A stretch of 64,000 bases of DNA, from NCBI RefSeq assembly GCF_963583255.1, contig NC_084808.1:13470201-13534200 (forward strand). Direction: 5' to 3'. The DNA comes from Pyrus communis (Eukaryota; Streptophyta; Magnoliopsida; Rosales; Rosaceae). Below the pieces are notes generated by a model. That model worked only from the letters and a program-made list of their open reading frames with translations. It did not search any database and was not told the DNA's origin. The translations under genes were made by a program, and so were the position numbers. Below, piece after piece: positions 38,301 through 50,739 of the stretch; the first letter of the stretch is position 1; each line of letters begins with the position of its first letter.

Positions 38301-40090
38301 CACGGATGAAGACCCAGACCAGCTATGATAACAAAGATCAACTTCAAGATGCAAAAATAATTGAAGTAACCAAAATATGATTAGTGAATTTAAATTTCAG
38401 CGTAGCAAGACAGTCAAATTTGAACAAAACATCACCTCTGTAACCGATACAACCCTGAGTTTTCCTGGTACTGCACTATTAATGGCATTTGTAATATCTT
38501 GAGATTTAACATCCTTATTCCAAGTATCTAAAAAGACAAATGAGTAATGTCAGTGAAATAGCAAACTCACAGATGTATGAGTTGGTAGAATAGAAAAAGC
38601 ATTAAACATGATCACTTGAAACACTGGAGAAGACTATCCTGTATTAGAAACAGTGAAAAGTGCAATGCATGGCTTCAGGAAAATGGAAGAAAATTATGAG
38701 CATGTATTATTGCAAACAATGTAAAACATAAATGAGTTATTTAATTGATGTGGACTCGTTTTCGAAAGATGCAAAACAATGGAAGCTCCTATTTAGAAAA
38801 GAATATTCCAGGAAAAAAAGCATAAAGGGCAGTGCAATAGTTAACCTTATACATTCCTGGGTCATATCAGAATCAGGAAAGTACCAACTCTGTTTAAGCA
38901 AGGGAGCAGGCGGTTCGTTCTCATGCTTTTCTATATCATTTTGGCAAGTAATTTTTTTTTCATACAACCGCGCCTAAGTAGACATTCTTTTAAAAAGTAA
39001 ACTAAACCAAATTGGAAACAAATGAGGGTGTCACATACAAAAAGAACAAACTTGATGAAGGGCAGTCACTCCTTTGTCAGTGCGCCCAGCTACAACAGCG
39101 GCCGCTTCTAATGGTAAACCTTTATCTCTCAGCTGCTTGGCTTTCCTCTCATCAACAAATTTCCCCAGAGATTTTTCCACCACACTGTCAAGTGGCAACA
39201 CAATAGAAACCATCTTAAACATTTCATTACAGAACAAAACCAAAGTTAACTCGACTTGGGCACTTCTAAAATATATGAAACAAGATCACAGATTATCAAA
39301 GCTATGAAGAGCAGACATCTTAAATGTGTCAATGAAGAACAAAACCACAGTTAACTCAACTTGGGCATTTCTTAAATATACAAAACATCACAGATTATCA
39401 AAGCTGCCAATAGACAATATCTTGGGAAATTGGAAAAAATGATCAGAACCCAGTTGCTGAACTGATCAAATCAAATATCAAAGCTATTAGGTATCATACT
39501 AAAAAACCGATCATTTTAGCAATTCGGTTTTTAAAAAATGATCACTTTGGTCAATTTCCCAAACATCTTAAACACTTGAACAACCAACAAATTCACATTT
39601 AACACAACTTGGGCATTTCCAAAACACATAAAAACACCACCACATATCATCAAAGCTACCACCTTTGAACAGTATTGAGTCCTGGCTGCTTCTGCCACCC
39701 ATCAAACGAACCGCCATGGTACGAAACAACAATCTTGAATGTCAGTCGAGCCCACCTCCCACCCTTATCTTGAGAAGGCGGAACACTCTCCAGCCTATTG
39801 CATAAATTACTCCTAGTCAAACAAGCATTGCCCAACAAGGCGGACAGGGGCTTCCGGCCCGTGACCACGTAGGAGTAAAAATCGATGACCTGTTGCCATG
39901 GCCGGGCGGCCATGAACTGGAAGCTTTCTCTGCAAAAACCCAGTATTTAACAAACAAATTATTGAAATTTGAGGACACAAGTGAAGAGAAAGAAGGGACG
40001 GCAAAGGGATGGAGGTGATTACTTGGTAGTCCAGCGTGCAAATGCGCAGGGATCGGTGTGGTTGTAGTGAACCAAAACCTTCTTCTCCAT
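35370..40090 (-). CDS. tRNA pseudouridine synthase, TruA family
   Basis: Eight exons (40090-40023, 39929-39663, 39184-39039, 38527-38436, 38234-37894, 37055-36992, 35882-35820, 35561-35370) join in frame through GT-AG introns into 411 codons including the stop. TruA-type enzymes convert uridine to pseudouridine in tRNA, in the anticodon arm for the classical members. Seen here: the N-terminal TruA strand (SYHGGSFDGWQKQ..TVQ, about residue 95 on); the catalytic motif AGRTDKGV with the aspartate at about residue 148; TFHPNFTAKWRRYVY in exon 5; a poorly conserved Asn/Glu-rich linker (..NQSGGNAQNF.. to about residue 275); and the C-terminal NRFLRRMVRVLV (about 342-353). An N-terminal extension of about 85 residues precedes the domain, as in plant homologues. 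No disabling change is seen. It may be organellar, nuclear or cytosolic; the sequence does not settle this. Confidence 0.92.
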
Positions 40091-41020
40091 TTGAATTTTT
40101 TGCGGTTTTGTCTCTCTGCTTCAGTAGCCGCTAGCGATTGCGAGAGAGGCAATTCTCAATTTCTGCCCGATAAAATATGCTTCGTCCACGGGGACGAGTA
40201 TTTATCAAATATAGCCAAATATTAATTCTTAATTTTAAAAATGTCAATTTTTATAACAACTTTCAGATATATTTAAAATATTACTTAAATAGACACAAAT
40301 ACCCTTAAACTTTAAAATCAAATAAATTAAAAGAAACAAAACCCTATTAGATTGATATTTTGGACGGCAAAACCTAAAAAATGGTGGAGAGATAGTGAAG
40401 GCATCGGCTACTGTGGATATTTTGTGCAACCCTAAACGTATGAAGGTGAGTGTTGATGATTAATTTTTTCACTCTTCCTAGTCTATGTTTTCTCTTTGCT
40501 TTTGTAGTTTCTTCCTTCGGTTGAATTTTATTGAAAAACGAACTATCAATTTTTGTAAAGTTTACGCAATAGAAATTCTTTAGCACATATTAGAAAAATT
40601 AGGTTTCTTATGTCAATGGAAGATTGACAAATCTAACAGCATTTGCCAATCAGTTAAAGGCAAAGCTTATAGTTCTCAGTGCATATTTGAAAAATTAGGG
40701 TTTACGGATTAAAGTTTTTCTTTCTGTGTTTTTATTCATCTTATGTTGGTTTGGTAAGCAATATTAATTTAATTTTTTTCAATGCGTAAAAGTAATTGGA
40801 AGTTAACTTCTAGAATAGCACCTTAATCAACAAGGTTCGTCTTCCATTGCTGAAATGCATGATGTTTTGCTTAGATATTAACGCTGTATATATTAATGCC
40901 CAACCTTTCTCATGATTCAGTCCAGTTTTCACAATACTCATTTTATTTTCACATATATATATCGATCTTAGCTGTGTCTGTATGTCACTTTTCTTTTTTT
41001 TATTGTTTTGCTTATATTTC

Positions 41021-41446
41021 ATGACAATGTCTAGTTTGACAATTTTAGTGAACTATGGTGGGAGATGGGCTGACTCAATGTACAAAAATTACAAAATGAA
41101 AGGGTTACTTATTTCAGACAAAATTACATTTGCAGAGCTTCAGAAGAAAGTACATAGTATTGTGAATGCGGACCCAAATGAGTATGAGATAAGTATGAAA
41201 GTCATATATAACGCAACGGAAACTACATGGCCTGCAGATATAGTTGATGATGATGATGTGTGGGCATTTTTTTTTTTTAACCTTTCGAGGTCTTGGAAGA
41301 TTCCCTTGTGTGTTACATTGAAGCAGAAAGTATTTTCTTCGGAAGATAATGATGACCCATTACAAACAGGTCTTAACTTTTTTAGTCAAGGTGATTTGGT
41401 TCGGAATATTTTTTTTGGTTGTTTAGTTCTTCTTTTGTTTGAGTAA
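41021..41446 (+). pseudogene. MuDR-type transposase N-terminal fragment
   Basis: The frame reads MSSLTILVNYGGRWADS, GLLISDKITFAELQKKV, YEISMKVIYNATE and DDDDVWAFF. This is the PB1-like N-terminal domain that opens plant Mutator-like transposases. The central DDE catalytic part is missing from the element. The solo LTR begins two bases after the stop of this frame. Confidence 0.8.
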
Positions 41447-41447
41447 T

Positions 41448-42569
41448 TGTTGACTCTAAAAATTACAAAACCTACGTGGCGCGCAGGCCGAGTAACTAAT
41501 AAGCTAACTACGTCCTTCGGTCGAATGCGGGGCGTGCCAACTCGTCGGCCGAGCTTGGCCGAGGAGTAAAATTTGTTGATGTAGCTTTGAGCGCGTCGTT
41601 GACTTCTTTATCTTGCGATTGCGACCGAGGAAGGAACACTCTTGGTCTCTGGGTTCTACAGCCTGAAGACAAGGCTGCTAATTCTGCGGAGTTCACAAAT
41701 CGTCATAACCCGATTCAATTACTGTGATTATATTCGTAAGAGTATAAGCACGTCGAATCGAGACCAAACTATATGGGCACAGGTACTCAAACGTGATGTA
41801 TGTCTTGATGGTAAACGTAGTTCGGCCGTCGGAATGCCAAACCCTGAAACTTACTTGTGAGCATCCAATCATAAAACCACTCGGCGTCCAGTACGCCGAG
41901 CAATGCAATTCGTAACACCTGACTATGCCGAGAAGGCTAGCAAGGTGACCTCTGCCAACAAAGGTTCGGAAACCCCTCTCGGCCGAGACTTAGATAGATA
42001 ACCGGTCGACCTCGACGCAGTGCTGTTTATCCAAACTGAAGGTACTTCTTGGTCGGCTGATTCTGCGGCAGCAGTGCTGTTTATCCAAACTGAAGGTGCT
42101 CGCCGGGTGCTTCCACAGTGCTGTTTATCCAAACTGAAGGTGTGTCGGCAGGAAAAGAAAGGGAAAAATCTCAAGGTGTTTGAGAGGTTTTGCGCAGGGT
42201 AATTGTATGCTGATTTGAAGGGCCTTTTCTGTTGCATGATTTCTTGTTTTTATAGTACCCCATTCCTTGAAACCAATTCTGATTTGGATTGGGAGTCCTT
42301 GTCCTATTTCGACTCTAACTCGAACAAACCTACTCCCACTGGGATTCTGAATTTTCCTTCTTTTCGAGGCTCCATTCCTTGCCGGTCAAGAATCCTGGTT
42401 GCACCAGGACTTCCTCGACCTTTTCTATTCATCCGGACTACTTAGGATAGGATTTGGCCGACCCTGCCAGCTGGCCCGGGATTTATTATTCGGCCCATAG
42501 TATTTGTCATCACCTTGGGCCGAGCACATCCTGCTGCTCGGCCCAACAATAATATTTTGGGCCCAAACA
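41448..42569 (+). mobile_element. Solo LTR with 5-bp duplication
   Basis: The sequence begins TGTTGACTCTAAAAATT and ends GGGCCCAAACA, flanked by a perfect 5-bp duplication GTAAT (41443-41447 and 42570-42574). No pol or gag is present, so it is a 1.12-kb LTR left by recombination between two LTRs. It is richer in G+C than its surroundings and rich in TCGGCCGAG-type palindromes. It holds three copies of CAGTGCTGTTTATCCAAACT (about 42018, 42073 and 42116). Confidence 0.87.
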
Positions 42570-42599
42570 GTAATATATATATGTATGTGAACATGTAGG

Positions 42600-42993
42600 T
42601 ATCGCCCATTGCAACTTACTCATTTCATGTATATGATGGATCTTGTATTGAAGTTATGAATTTAGAGGAAAAGGGTTGCACATGCCGACAATTTGATCTT
42701 GACCACTCCCTTGCTCACATGCTTGTGCTGCATGTAGACACCGACAACTTTCATGTTATCCTATGTGTTCTCATTATTATACTACAAACTCCTTGGTCGT
42801 TGCCTATGCAGAAGCTATATGGCCAGTTGATGATCAAACCAATTGGATAGTAACTGATGATGTGCGTGAAAGAATTGTCCTACCACCAATTACACAAAGA
42901 AGATATGATAGGCACAAAGAATATTGGATCCCATCACATGGAGAAGAAAAATCAATTTGCAGGAATCCCGTTCAACTTCATCCTACTTTGTAG
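42600..42993 (+). pseudogene. MuDR-type transposase SWIM and C-terminal fragment
   Basis: In shifting frames one reads YDGSCIEVMNLEEKGCTCRQFDLDH..AHML (SWIM zinc motif, the third cysteine not found), then SLVVAYAEAIWPVDDQ..WIVTDDVRERIVLPP and EYWIPSHGEEK. This order is the standard C-terminal end of plant Mutator-like transposases. A frameshift separates the two parts. Together with 41021-41446 it shows the element once encoded its own transposase. Confidence 0.75.
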
Positions 42994-43500
42994 AACCCTT
43001 TTAAATTGGAGTTTTATGAATACAATTTTCTTTCTATCATTTTATTGTTTAGGCCAAGAAATTGGGGTGTAACGAATAAATATTTTCTTTTGATCATTTT
43101 ATTGTTTATTTTGGTTGTATGTATAATTCTTTACATTTCCAACAATTAAAAGATAATTACTTTTATTTCTTTACTTTGATAGTTCACTTTTATAACATAC
43201 TAAAGTGTTTTCTGTGAACCATGTGAGAAAGAAAGGTTTCCTTGATTATTTATTAAAATAAAATTGAGAAAAAACTTTTGCTTCTTGTTTGGAAAAGAAA
43301 AGAAGAAAAAAAGGAGAGGAGAAAGTTTTAGTTAGAGATTATAGCACAAGAAGTTTTAAGTCTAACAATTAGTTATTCATATAAATTGAGGGTAGTTATG
43401 TCTATTTAAGTGAAATTTTGAATATATATGAAAAAAATGACATTTTTGAAATTAAGGGTTAATTTTTTGCTATATTTGATAAATTCTCCCTAGGGAGTCC

Positions 43501-43991
43501 TACTTTGCTTTAAAGCTCCATTAATAAGGAAGACTAAATGACAACAAAAAGTCAAAACCGAAACCAAAAACTACTTATATAGTTTTTGGTGCCGGACACT
43601 TTTTTTCTTTTCGACCGAGTTTAAAGCTCTGACATAGTTTTTATCGATGGTCATGTATGCACTGTTATCTTTCTATTTGTACACTCCATTCTGTATAATG
43701 AATATCGTACATTTTCCTTAAGAAATAGTTTTTTATTTAGTTTTCATTTTGTATGCACAAACTCCATGCACTCTTTTGCATTCCCCTTATTTCAATCATA
43801 AAAGAGACAAATAAAAACTGAAATAGTTATTGTCACTTAGTACTACAGTCTAGTGATATTGCTCTTCATTTATAAGTGAGAAGTCTTAGGTTCGATTCTC
43901 GTCAAAGGCGAATTCGAACCACATTATTATTAGCCCATTGTGAGGCTAAGCCCACCCCCATCCCTTAGTGTATATAATATCATTTGTTCCA

Positions 43992-44030
<39 letters not shown>

Positions 44031-44518
44031 GAAATGGTTATTAAATGAACCCTTAGCTAGGATGAACTTATAACCATCATGGCGTTTTTGGAGCTAGTAA
44101 TACAATATTATTTGTAAAACGCTCTCTACGTAACTTTATATTATATAATAAACCGCAACTCCATAGTGGTAGTAAACACTTTTTTATCACATTACTTGTC
44201 TGTGCAAGACACATACGAAAGACCCCTACATTCAAGTCGCACATAAACCTATATTGTTATAATAGAATGTAGGAGGTCCCCATAGAACGCCAACGGAAGC
44301 TCCTACGCAAGAATTTTTCAATAGAAACCACTTTTTTACTTAGAGGCACATGGACCCTTGTGGCCACTTTAATAAGTATCAATTCCAACAGTTGAATTTT
44401 ACTTTAATTTATATTGCAAAAAGAAGGTGGAATATAGAGAGCTTGAATCCAGTAGGCAATAAATAAGGACAAGGCCCTAACCACCCGCATGCAGAGTGGA
44501 GGAAGTTTTAAGAGGTAA
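43501..44518. other. Intergenic stretch with one SINE
   Basis: Apart from the SINE at 43832-44029 no gene or repeat is recognised. The DNA is A+T-rich and frames are short. Confidence 0.5.
43832..44029 (+). mobile_element. tRNA-derived SINE with poly(A) tail
   Basis: The body of about 160 bases has a polymerase III B-box-like GGTTCGATTCTCG near 43890 and a weak A box, and ends in about 37 A residues (43993-44029). It is flanked by a near-perfect 12-bp duplication: GAAATAGTTATT (43820-43831) and GAAATGGTTATT (44031-44042). Related remnants lie at 18622-18760 and 53053-53145. SINEs encode nothing and move with help from LINE proteins. Confidence 0.88.
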
Positions 44519-45109
44519 AATAAGATAGGGTTAAGTACAAAAAACTACCTCAATTATTGGCATAATGACACTTTCATACCTCATCTTTTAAAATTGACAA
44601 TGTCATACCTCATCTTTATAATTTGGTCCAATGTTATACCTCTGTTAGCTTGTCCGTGAATTGGTCTGTTAAATGCTGACATGGCATGGTCTGGGGCCTA
44701 GTTCCTTGCCTAGATGGATTCCACGTGGCACCACACCCAATGTTTTCCAACCAAATGTCATCCAGCTAGATTCCTAATACACGTGGCTTTCTCACAGGAC
44801 GACATGTGGATATTCCATTAAAATTTAAATTTAAATTTAAAAAATTTAAAAAAAGTAAAGGAACGTTGTAAAGTGTGCTTATTGAATTGGTTTCCCTCCC
44901 CCGATACCCAAATCTGTCGATCTAATTCCCTATTCCCATTTCCAGAATATCAAGAACCCTAACCCTAGTTCTCGCGGCTCCAAATCTCGATCAGAAATTC
45001 AACGAAAAACCCAAATCATCTTGTCGACTCGCTTCCCTGACTTCGTTGGTGTTCGAAGGGGCTTTCGTCTGGGTTCCATTGGCTTCGAAGGAAAGTTGAA
45101 GGATTCGCC

Positions 45110-48100
45110 ATGGGGTGGTACGTGCGCGAAGATCCCGACGAAACGACTTTTACCTATTGTAAGTTTTTTGTGCTTTTGATGATTCCAAATGTATAGTGGA
45201 CTTATTTTTTGTTTATTCTTGTTTGAAAATGTGGGTTCATGCTTTGTGAATTCGAAATGGTACCTAAGGTGTTGGAATGGGTTGAATGTGGGTATTGTTT
45301 ATTCTTCTAGCATTGTTTATTCTTGTTTGAAAAGGTGGATTTATGCTTTGTTAATTCGAAATGGTTCCTACAGTGTGTTGGAATGGGTTGAATGTGGGTT
45401 TTGTTTATTCTTTTAGCATTGTTTATTCTTGTTTGAAAAGATGGTTTATGCTTTCTTAATTCGAAATGGTTACTGAGTTGTTGGATAATGGGTTGGTTGC
45501 TTTGTTGCTTTGTTTATTGTTGTGAAGATAAGGTGGTTGGATAGTGGGTTTGTTGCTTTGTTTATTCTTGTGAAGATAAGGTGGTTTGTTGCTTGGTTTG
45601 TTGTTGTTGAGAAATGGTTAATGTGCATTGCCTGTTTGCATATAGTTGTGGTTTGTTGCAATTGCATATAGTTGCATATAAAATGTTGTGCATTGATTTC
45701 TGTTGTTGGCTTTTAAAATGCAATTAGTTGTATGTAGAATGTTGTGTATTAGTTGCATATAGAATGATTTGTTAGGTTAAAATGCAATTGCTTATGTTTG
45801 TTGTTGGCTTTTAATTAGGGTTTGTTGTTGTGAATTTCAGTTTTTCCATAACTATTCTCTATTGAATTGCATCATGGTGGGGAGATAAGTTATGACATGT
45901 ACGTTGGGGGAAAAGTGACATATATAGATAACTGTGATAAAGACCTCATGTCACTACCGGTGATAGATGATATGGTGGAGGCAGTTGGATACATTGAGCG
46001 GTTCATGAACTATTATTTCAAGATTCCCAACATGGACCTTTCCAATGGTTTGAAGCAAATTCAAAGTGATTCTAATGTTCAGTCCATGTGCAATTTTGTT
46101 CCAAAAGATAAAGTGATTGAGATGTATATTGAAGAATTGACGACAGAAGAAGCCGTAACCCAAGAGCAACAGTTTCTGAAGTCCATGGAAATGGCAGGTC
46201 CAAGTAAAGTGGTTATTGAAGAGATAAGCAGTTCAGAATAAGATGTTGGGCCAACAGCACTTAAACCAATAAGATACAAGGGCTTGCTAGCTATTGAAGG
46301 GCCAGAAGTGGATGATTGTTGCACATCTCAAGTAGTGCAAACATGTGTGACTGAGGTAGGAGAGATAAATGTTGAAGAAGGGAATGGTCAGAAAGAGAAA
46401 AATTGTGAAGGGCCAGAGAAGAGTAAGGGGAAATCTGTGGCTGAGGTAGGCGAGGGGGATGTAGGAGAGGGGGATGTAGGCGAGGGGGATACTGAAGTAT
46501 TCTTTGATGTACCTATTAGTTTGGAGGGGAATGTTGAAGAAGAGAATGAAGAAGCTACTGAAGAAGATGATTGTCACTTTGAAGAGAGTGAATATGGGAG
46601 TGATGCTGATAACCCAGTGTTTTCCAAGTTTGATGAAAGGGATTCTAAGCAAAGAAGTGCAAGGCAATCTAAGCAAAGCCGGGAAAGAGAAGAAGAGCAA
46701 AGGGAAGAAGAAATTGATACTGCAAATGTGGAACAAAATGTGGTTGATGATCCAGATTATAACTCTGATGCTCTTGAGAGTGTACACCCTTCGGATGATG
46801 AAGGAGGCAAAAAACATGAGCGATTTCCAGAGTTCAATGAGAAAACTGATATGAGGAATCCCACTCTTACACTCGGGCTTGTTTTCAGGGATCATGACCA
46901 ATTCAAGCGAGCTGTCATCATGTACTCCCAAGTGAATGGATATGGAGAAATCCATTTTCCTAGGAATGAGAAATTGAAAGTCGTAGCAAAGTGTGCAAAA
47001 GGGTGCCCTTTGAAGTGTTGTGCTGGAAAAATGTATGGTTTGAACATCATACAGATCAAGACCATACTTGATGAACATACATATGGGAGAACTTGGGCAA
47101 ACAAGAACATGAAGTCCCCTTTGCTGACTGATTTGTACATGGACAGGATAAAACTGAATCCCACATGGCCTGTGGATTCCTTTTTGGCAACTGTCGAATC
47201 AGAGTGGAATCACGGTTGTACAAATAGGAAGGCTTACAGGGCTTTAGATAGGGTTTTAAAGATCATTGAGGGAAAACATGCAGAGCAGTACACAAAGTTG
47301 TGGGACTTTGCTGAGGAAGTGAAGAAGACTAACCCTGGAAGCACAGTGAAGGTGAAGTTGGATAGGGGGAGGTTCCAAAGGATATATGTGTGCATGGGGG
47401 CTTGTAAAGAGGGGTTTAAGTCAGGGTGTAGACCATTGATAGGATTAGATGGGTATCATTTAAAGAGTCTATATGGAGGTCTGCTACTTTGTGCTGTTGG
47501 CATTGACCCAAATGATGAAACATGGGTTATAGCGTATGCAGTTGTAGAAATGGAGAATAAGTCCAGTTGGATTTGGTTCTTAGAGTTATTAGCCGTTGAT
47601 GTTGGGATTATCAATCAAAGGGGATGGACATTTATTAGTGATCAGCAAAAAGGGTTAATTCCGGCCTTTAAAAAAGTCCTCCCTAATTCCCACTACAGAT
47701 TTTGTATGAGACATCTGTATACCAACTTCAGAAATCTGTTCAAAGGGAAAACATTGAAGGATGCTTTGTGGTCAGTAGCCAGAACAATAACAGTTCCCTA
47801 CTTCAAAAAAGCAATGGAGGATCTGAAGAAGCTCAATGAAAAGGCCTACGATTGGTTGGTGAAGTTGCCTGCACATCATTGGAGCAAGTCCCATTTTGAA
47901 ACACATCCGAAGTGTGACATGTTGCTGAACAATCTATGTGAAAGTTTCAATGCTGTCATACTTATACCGAGACAAAAACCTATTGTCACCATGTTGCTCC
48001 TTATTCATACACTCTTGATGAAGAGAATTCAGATGAAAAGGGATATAATGGCGAACAAAGTTGGAGATCTCTGTCCTAAAATCAAGAAAAAGTTGGAGCA

Positions 48101-48941
48101 AGCCAAAATTCAGAGTGGCAGGTGCATTGCACAATGGTCAGGGGGCTCTAGATTTCAAGTTGATGCTGGATGGGGGGAGCAATATGTGGTTAACTTGGTT
48201 GAGAAGACCTGTTCTTACAGAAAGTATGCCTTGACAGGAATCTCATGTAACCATGCAATATCGGCCATAAATTTCAAGAGGGAAAAACCGGAGGAGTATG
48301 TCAATGCTTATTATTCGAAGGCGCGGTACTTGGAACTGTATTCTCATTTAGTAATGCCAATGAATGGGATGTCTATTTGGGAGGAAACTGATAAACCACC
48401 AATATTGCCTCCTACATATACAAGGCAACCTGGAAGGCCGAGGAAGAAGAGGAACAAGGAAGCTGCTGAGAGGGACAATGAGGGTGAACAAACTCCCACA
48501 AACCCAACCAATAATCCTCAAGGTCCTCCTCAACCACTTAAGCTAGGAAGGAAAGGTCAAGGCACTTTGAAATGTACCGTATGCAAAAAGGAAGGTCATA
48601 ATGCAAGAACCCATCATAGACATCTTCCTCCAAGGGACAAACAGGTAACATTTTCTACTTTATATGATTTTTTAAATCACTTAACATCATATTACACTTA
48701 ATCCTTTAACATCATTTTCTACTTTGTAGGCATCCACATCTGCTCAAGGACAAACTGCACCTAAAAAGAGGACAAGGAAAACAAAGGTAAAAACTTAACC
48801 ATTTCCTTAGTTGTAAAACATTTGGATTTAGTTAAAAAGCTTGCTTGGTCTCTAAATGAACTTTGGATTTAGGCATTACAATCAGTAGCTGAATCACCTA
48901 GAAGCACCAAGCAGAGAAAGACCAAGCAATCCACTAACTGA
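45110..48941 (+). pseudogene. MuDR-type transposase (near-complete, disabled)
   Basis: Probable exons are 45110-45158, 45841-48644, 48730-48786 and 48873-48941, all with GT-AG introns. Domains: N-terminal YVGGKV..D..CD..MS region; long acidic segment; MuDR DBD-like part (LTLGLVFRDHDQFKRAVIMYS); DDE transposase core with GLDGYHLK, WTFISDQQKGL and NNLCESFN; SWIM region; CX2C-type zinc knuckle; basic tail (KKRTRKTK). Damage: a reading-frame slip near the start of exon 2 (45841-45880) and an in-frame TAA at 46239-46241. In the SWIM motif the second Cys is Tyr (CSY), and the last Cys of the zinc knuckle is His. The frame from 46242 to 48701 is otherwise fully open. In an intact copy this protein cuts and pastes the element in the nucleus. 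Confidence 0.9.
45211..45440 (+). repeat. About 105-bp tandem duplication in transposase intron 1
   Basis: GTTTATTCTTGTTTGAAAA recurs at 45211, 45315 and 45421, giving two diverged units of 104 and 106 bases and the start of a third. The following 45480-45600 also repeats shorter TTTGTTGCTTTGTTTATT phrases. It lies inside the intron and encodes nothing. Confidence 0.85.
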
Positions 48942-49707
48942 ATCATCCAAAGGCACCAAGCACAGAAATACCAACCAACCCAGCCACAGCCACGTTTTTT
49001 GCACAGATGGTTGTTTTTTGTAAAGGAATTGTAAAGTTTGAACAGGTTTTATGCATCCAATAGGTCTTTTGTGAATTGAATGGATGATGTAGCAGGTTTT
49101 ATGAATTCAGTAGGTTTTGTAATGTTGGTTGGAGATGCTAGATGAATTCTATTAGTTTTTTGAACAGGTTTAACAATTTATGGATAATTAAGCAGGTTTT
49201 ATGCTTAATTTGGTCTATTTCATATTTTTCTTGCAAATGATGAGTAGTTTGTGCTTGAATACACTTGTTTTGCTGTTGTTGTGGCTATATCCATTATTTT
49301 TTGAAGATATTTTTTTAATTTGAGGTCAAGGATGATATAATATGTGCTTAAGGATGATAATCTGTGCTTAAAATGGTATATATCATAAGGTTTTTTTTTT
49401 TTGGCTGGAAAATTCAAAATTCAAATTACCAAAAAAAAAAAACCAAATATATTTTCTGACGTGGATGACATTTGGCGGGAAAACATTGGGTGTGGTGCCA
49501 CGTGGAATCCATCTAGGCAAGGAACTGAGCCCCGGATCATGCCATGTCAGCATTTAACAGACCAATTCACGGACAAGCTAATGGAGGTATAACATTGGAC
49601 CAAATTATAAAGATGAGGTATGACATTGTCAATTTTAAAAGATGAGGTATGAAAGTGTCATTACGCCAATAGTTGAGGTAGTTTTTTGTAATTAACCCAA
49701 TAAGATA

Positions 49708-50739
49708 TCTGAAAAGTATTTCTGCTAGTTGCAAGTTGCTAGGTTTGTGTTTTTCTTTTTTTGTTTGTTTGTTTTTTTTTTTTTTTGTGTGTGTGTGTGT
49801 GTGTGTGTGTTTTACGCTCTATTTTGTTTTGTTTTAAGGGTTTATTTCTTCGTGTTGTGCTTATCTTGTGATTGAGTCTCTACTTGTGCATATTTGTTCT
49901 GTAAGAAAATTATAATAATGGTCCCTCAATTTTAACGAAATTAGAACAATAATTTATCAACTGAAAGAGGGAAATGATCCCTCAACTTTAATCTAATTGG
50001 AAAAATGATTCCTCAACTTTAACAACTGTAGCAATGGTTCTTCCACCATGACTTATTTTGATAGAGATTCTGACGAAGTTGATGAATAGGACCATGACTG
50101 CACATTTTGATAAGTTAAGAGACCAATGGTCACAAATTTTTAGTTGAGAGATCAACGCTTAAAGGGACCATTGCTACAATTTTCTCTTATTTTATTAGTA
50201 ATAAATTTTAAGAGGGTAATTGGCTAAAGTTAAAGTTCAAGGGGAAAATTGGCCAATTATAAAAGTTCAGGGGTAATCGGCTAAAATTAAAATTCAGGAA
50301 AAAATTAACAACTCTATACAATTTCTGTCAAAATCAATCAAATATCCATTATATAATATGTAATAATTGTACAGATTATTTCAAATTATAATTTCACTCT
50401 ATATATTCAATATATCAGAATATGAATACTAAATAAAATTGTATATAAATTCACAACAAAAATCACTAACTTGATTTTGGAAGACAGAGGCTTGCAGTAG
50501 CAATCTCCTAAGACATAAATACACCCCTACACCAGTGCAATAGTTCAAGGACGTCTATCTTGCAGGATACAACTATCTAATCCAAGTTCTTGCACTCAAA
50601 CTTGGATTCTTGGCGAATTTACTATGTGTTTCTCTATGAAAGCGGAAATGAAAGAGCTACTAAAATTGTGTGGTTTTTTGTCTCTGATATCACAGCGATT
50701 TATAATGGCATTTTTGCAACAGTTGTGGCCGTTCAATAT
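49708..50739. other. Intergenic stretch with a GT microsatellite and a MITE
   Basis: A poly-T and (GT)n run lies at about 49768-49810, and a MITE at 49904-50185 (listed apart). From 50186 to 50739 no gene was recognised. Confidence 0.5.
49904..50185. mobile_element. MITE with about 23-bp inverted ends
   Basis: The left end AGAAAATTATAATAATGGTC and the right end, reverse complement AGAAAATTGTAGCAATGGTC, pair. The interior repeats GATCCCTCAACTTTAA-like phrases and has no frame. About 282 bp. No clear target-site duplication, so the superfamily is not assigned. Confidence 0.65.

Larger units (their letters stand above)
40185..43500 (+). mobile_element. Degenerate Mutator-like element interrupted by a solo LTR
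   Basis: TTTATCAAATATAGC at about 40200 and its inverted counterpart near 43470-43485 begin terminal repeats that can be followed inward for over 100 bases (ATGTCAATTTTT..CACTTAAATAGACA.. pairing with the 43380-43480 region). Remnants of a MuDR-type transposase lie inside. The exact ends and duplication could not be fixed. The left end is about 100 bases upstream of the start codon of the pseudouridine synthase gene, so it may sit in its promoter or 5' UTR. Confidence 0.75.
44528..49698 (+). mobile_element. Mutator-like element with transposase gene, 240-bp terminal inverted repeats
   Basis: The ends GGGTTAAGTACAAAAAACTACC and GGTAGTTTTTTGTAATTAACCC (reverse complements apart from one base) open terminal inverted repeats of about 240 bases (44528-44767 and about 49459-49698). 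A perfect 9-bp duplication AATAAGATA flanks it (44519-44527 and 49699-49707). It contains one transposase gene on the plus strand with introns. Ends and duplication are nearly unaltered, so insertion looks recent, but the transposase is damaged. Confidence 0.95.

Noticed and set aside
46287..47078. 263-codon minus-strand frame opposite the transposase
   Set aside because: It is the antisense shadow of the acidic, Glu-rich part of the Mutator-like transposase.
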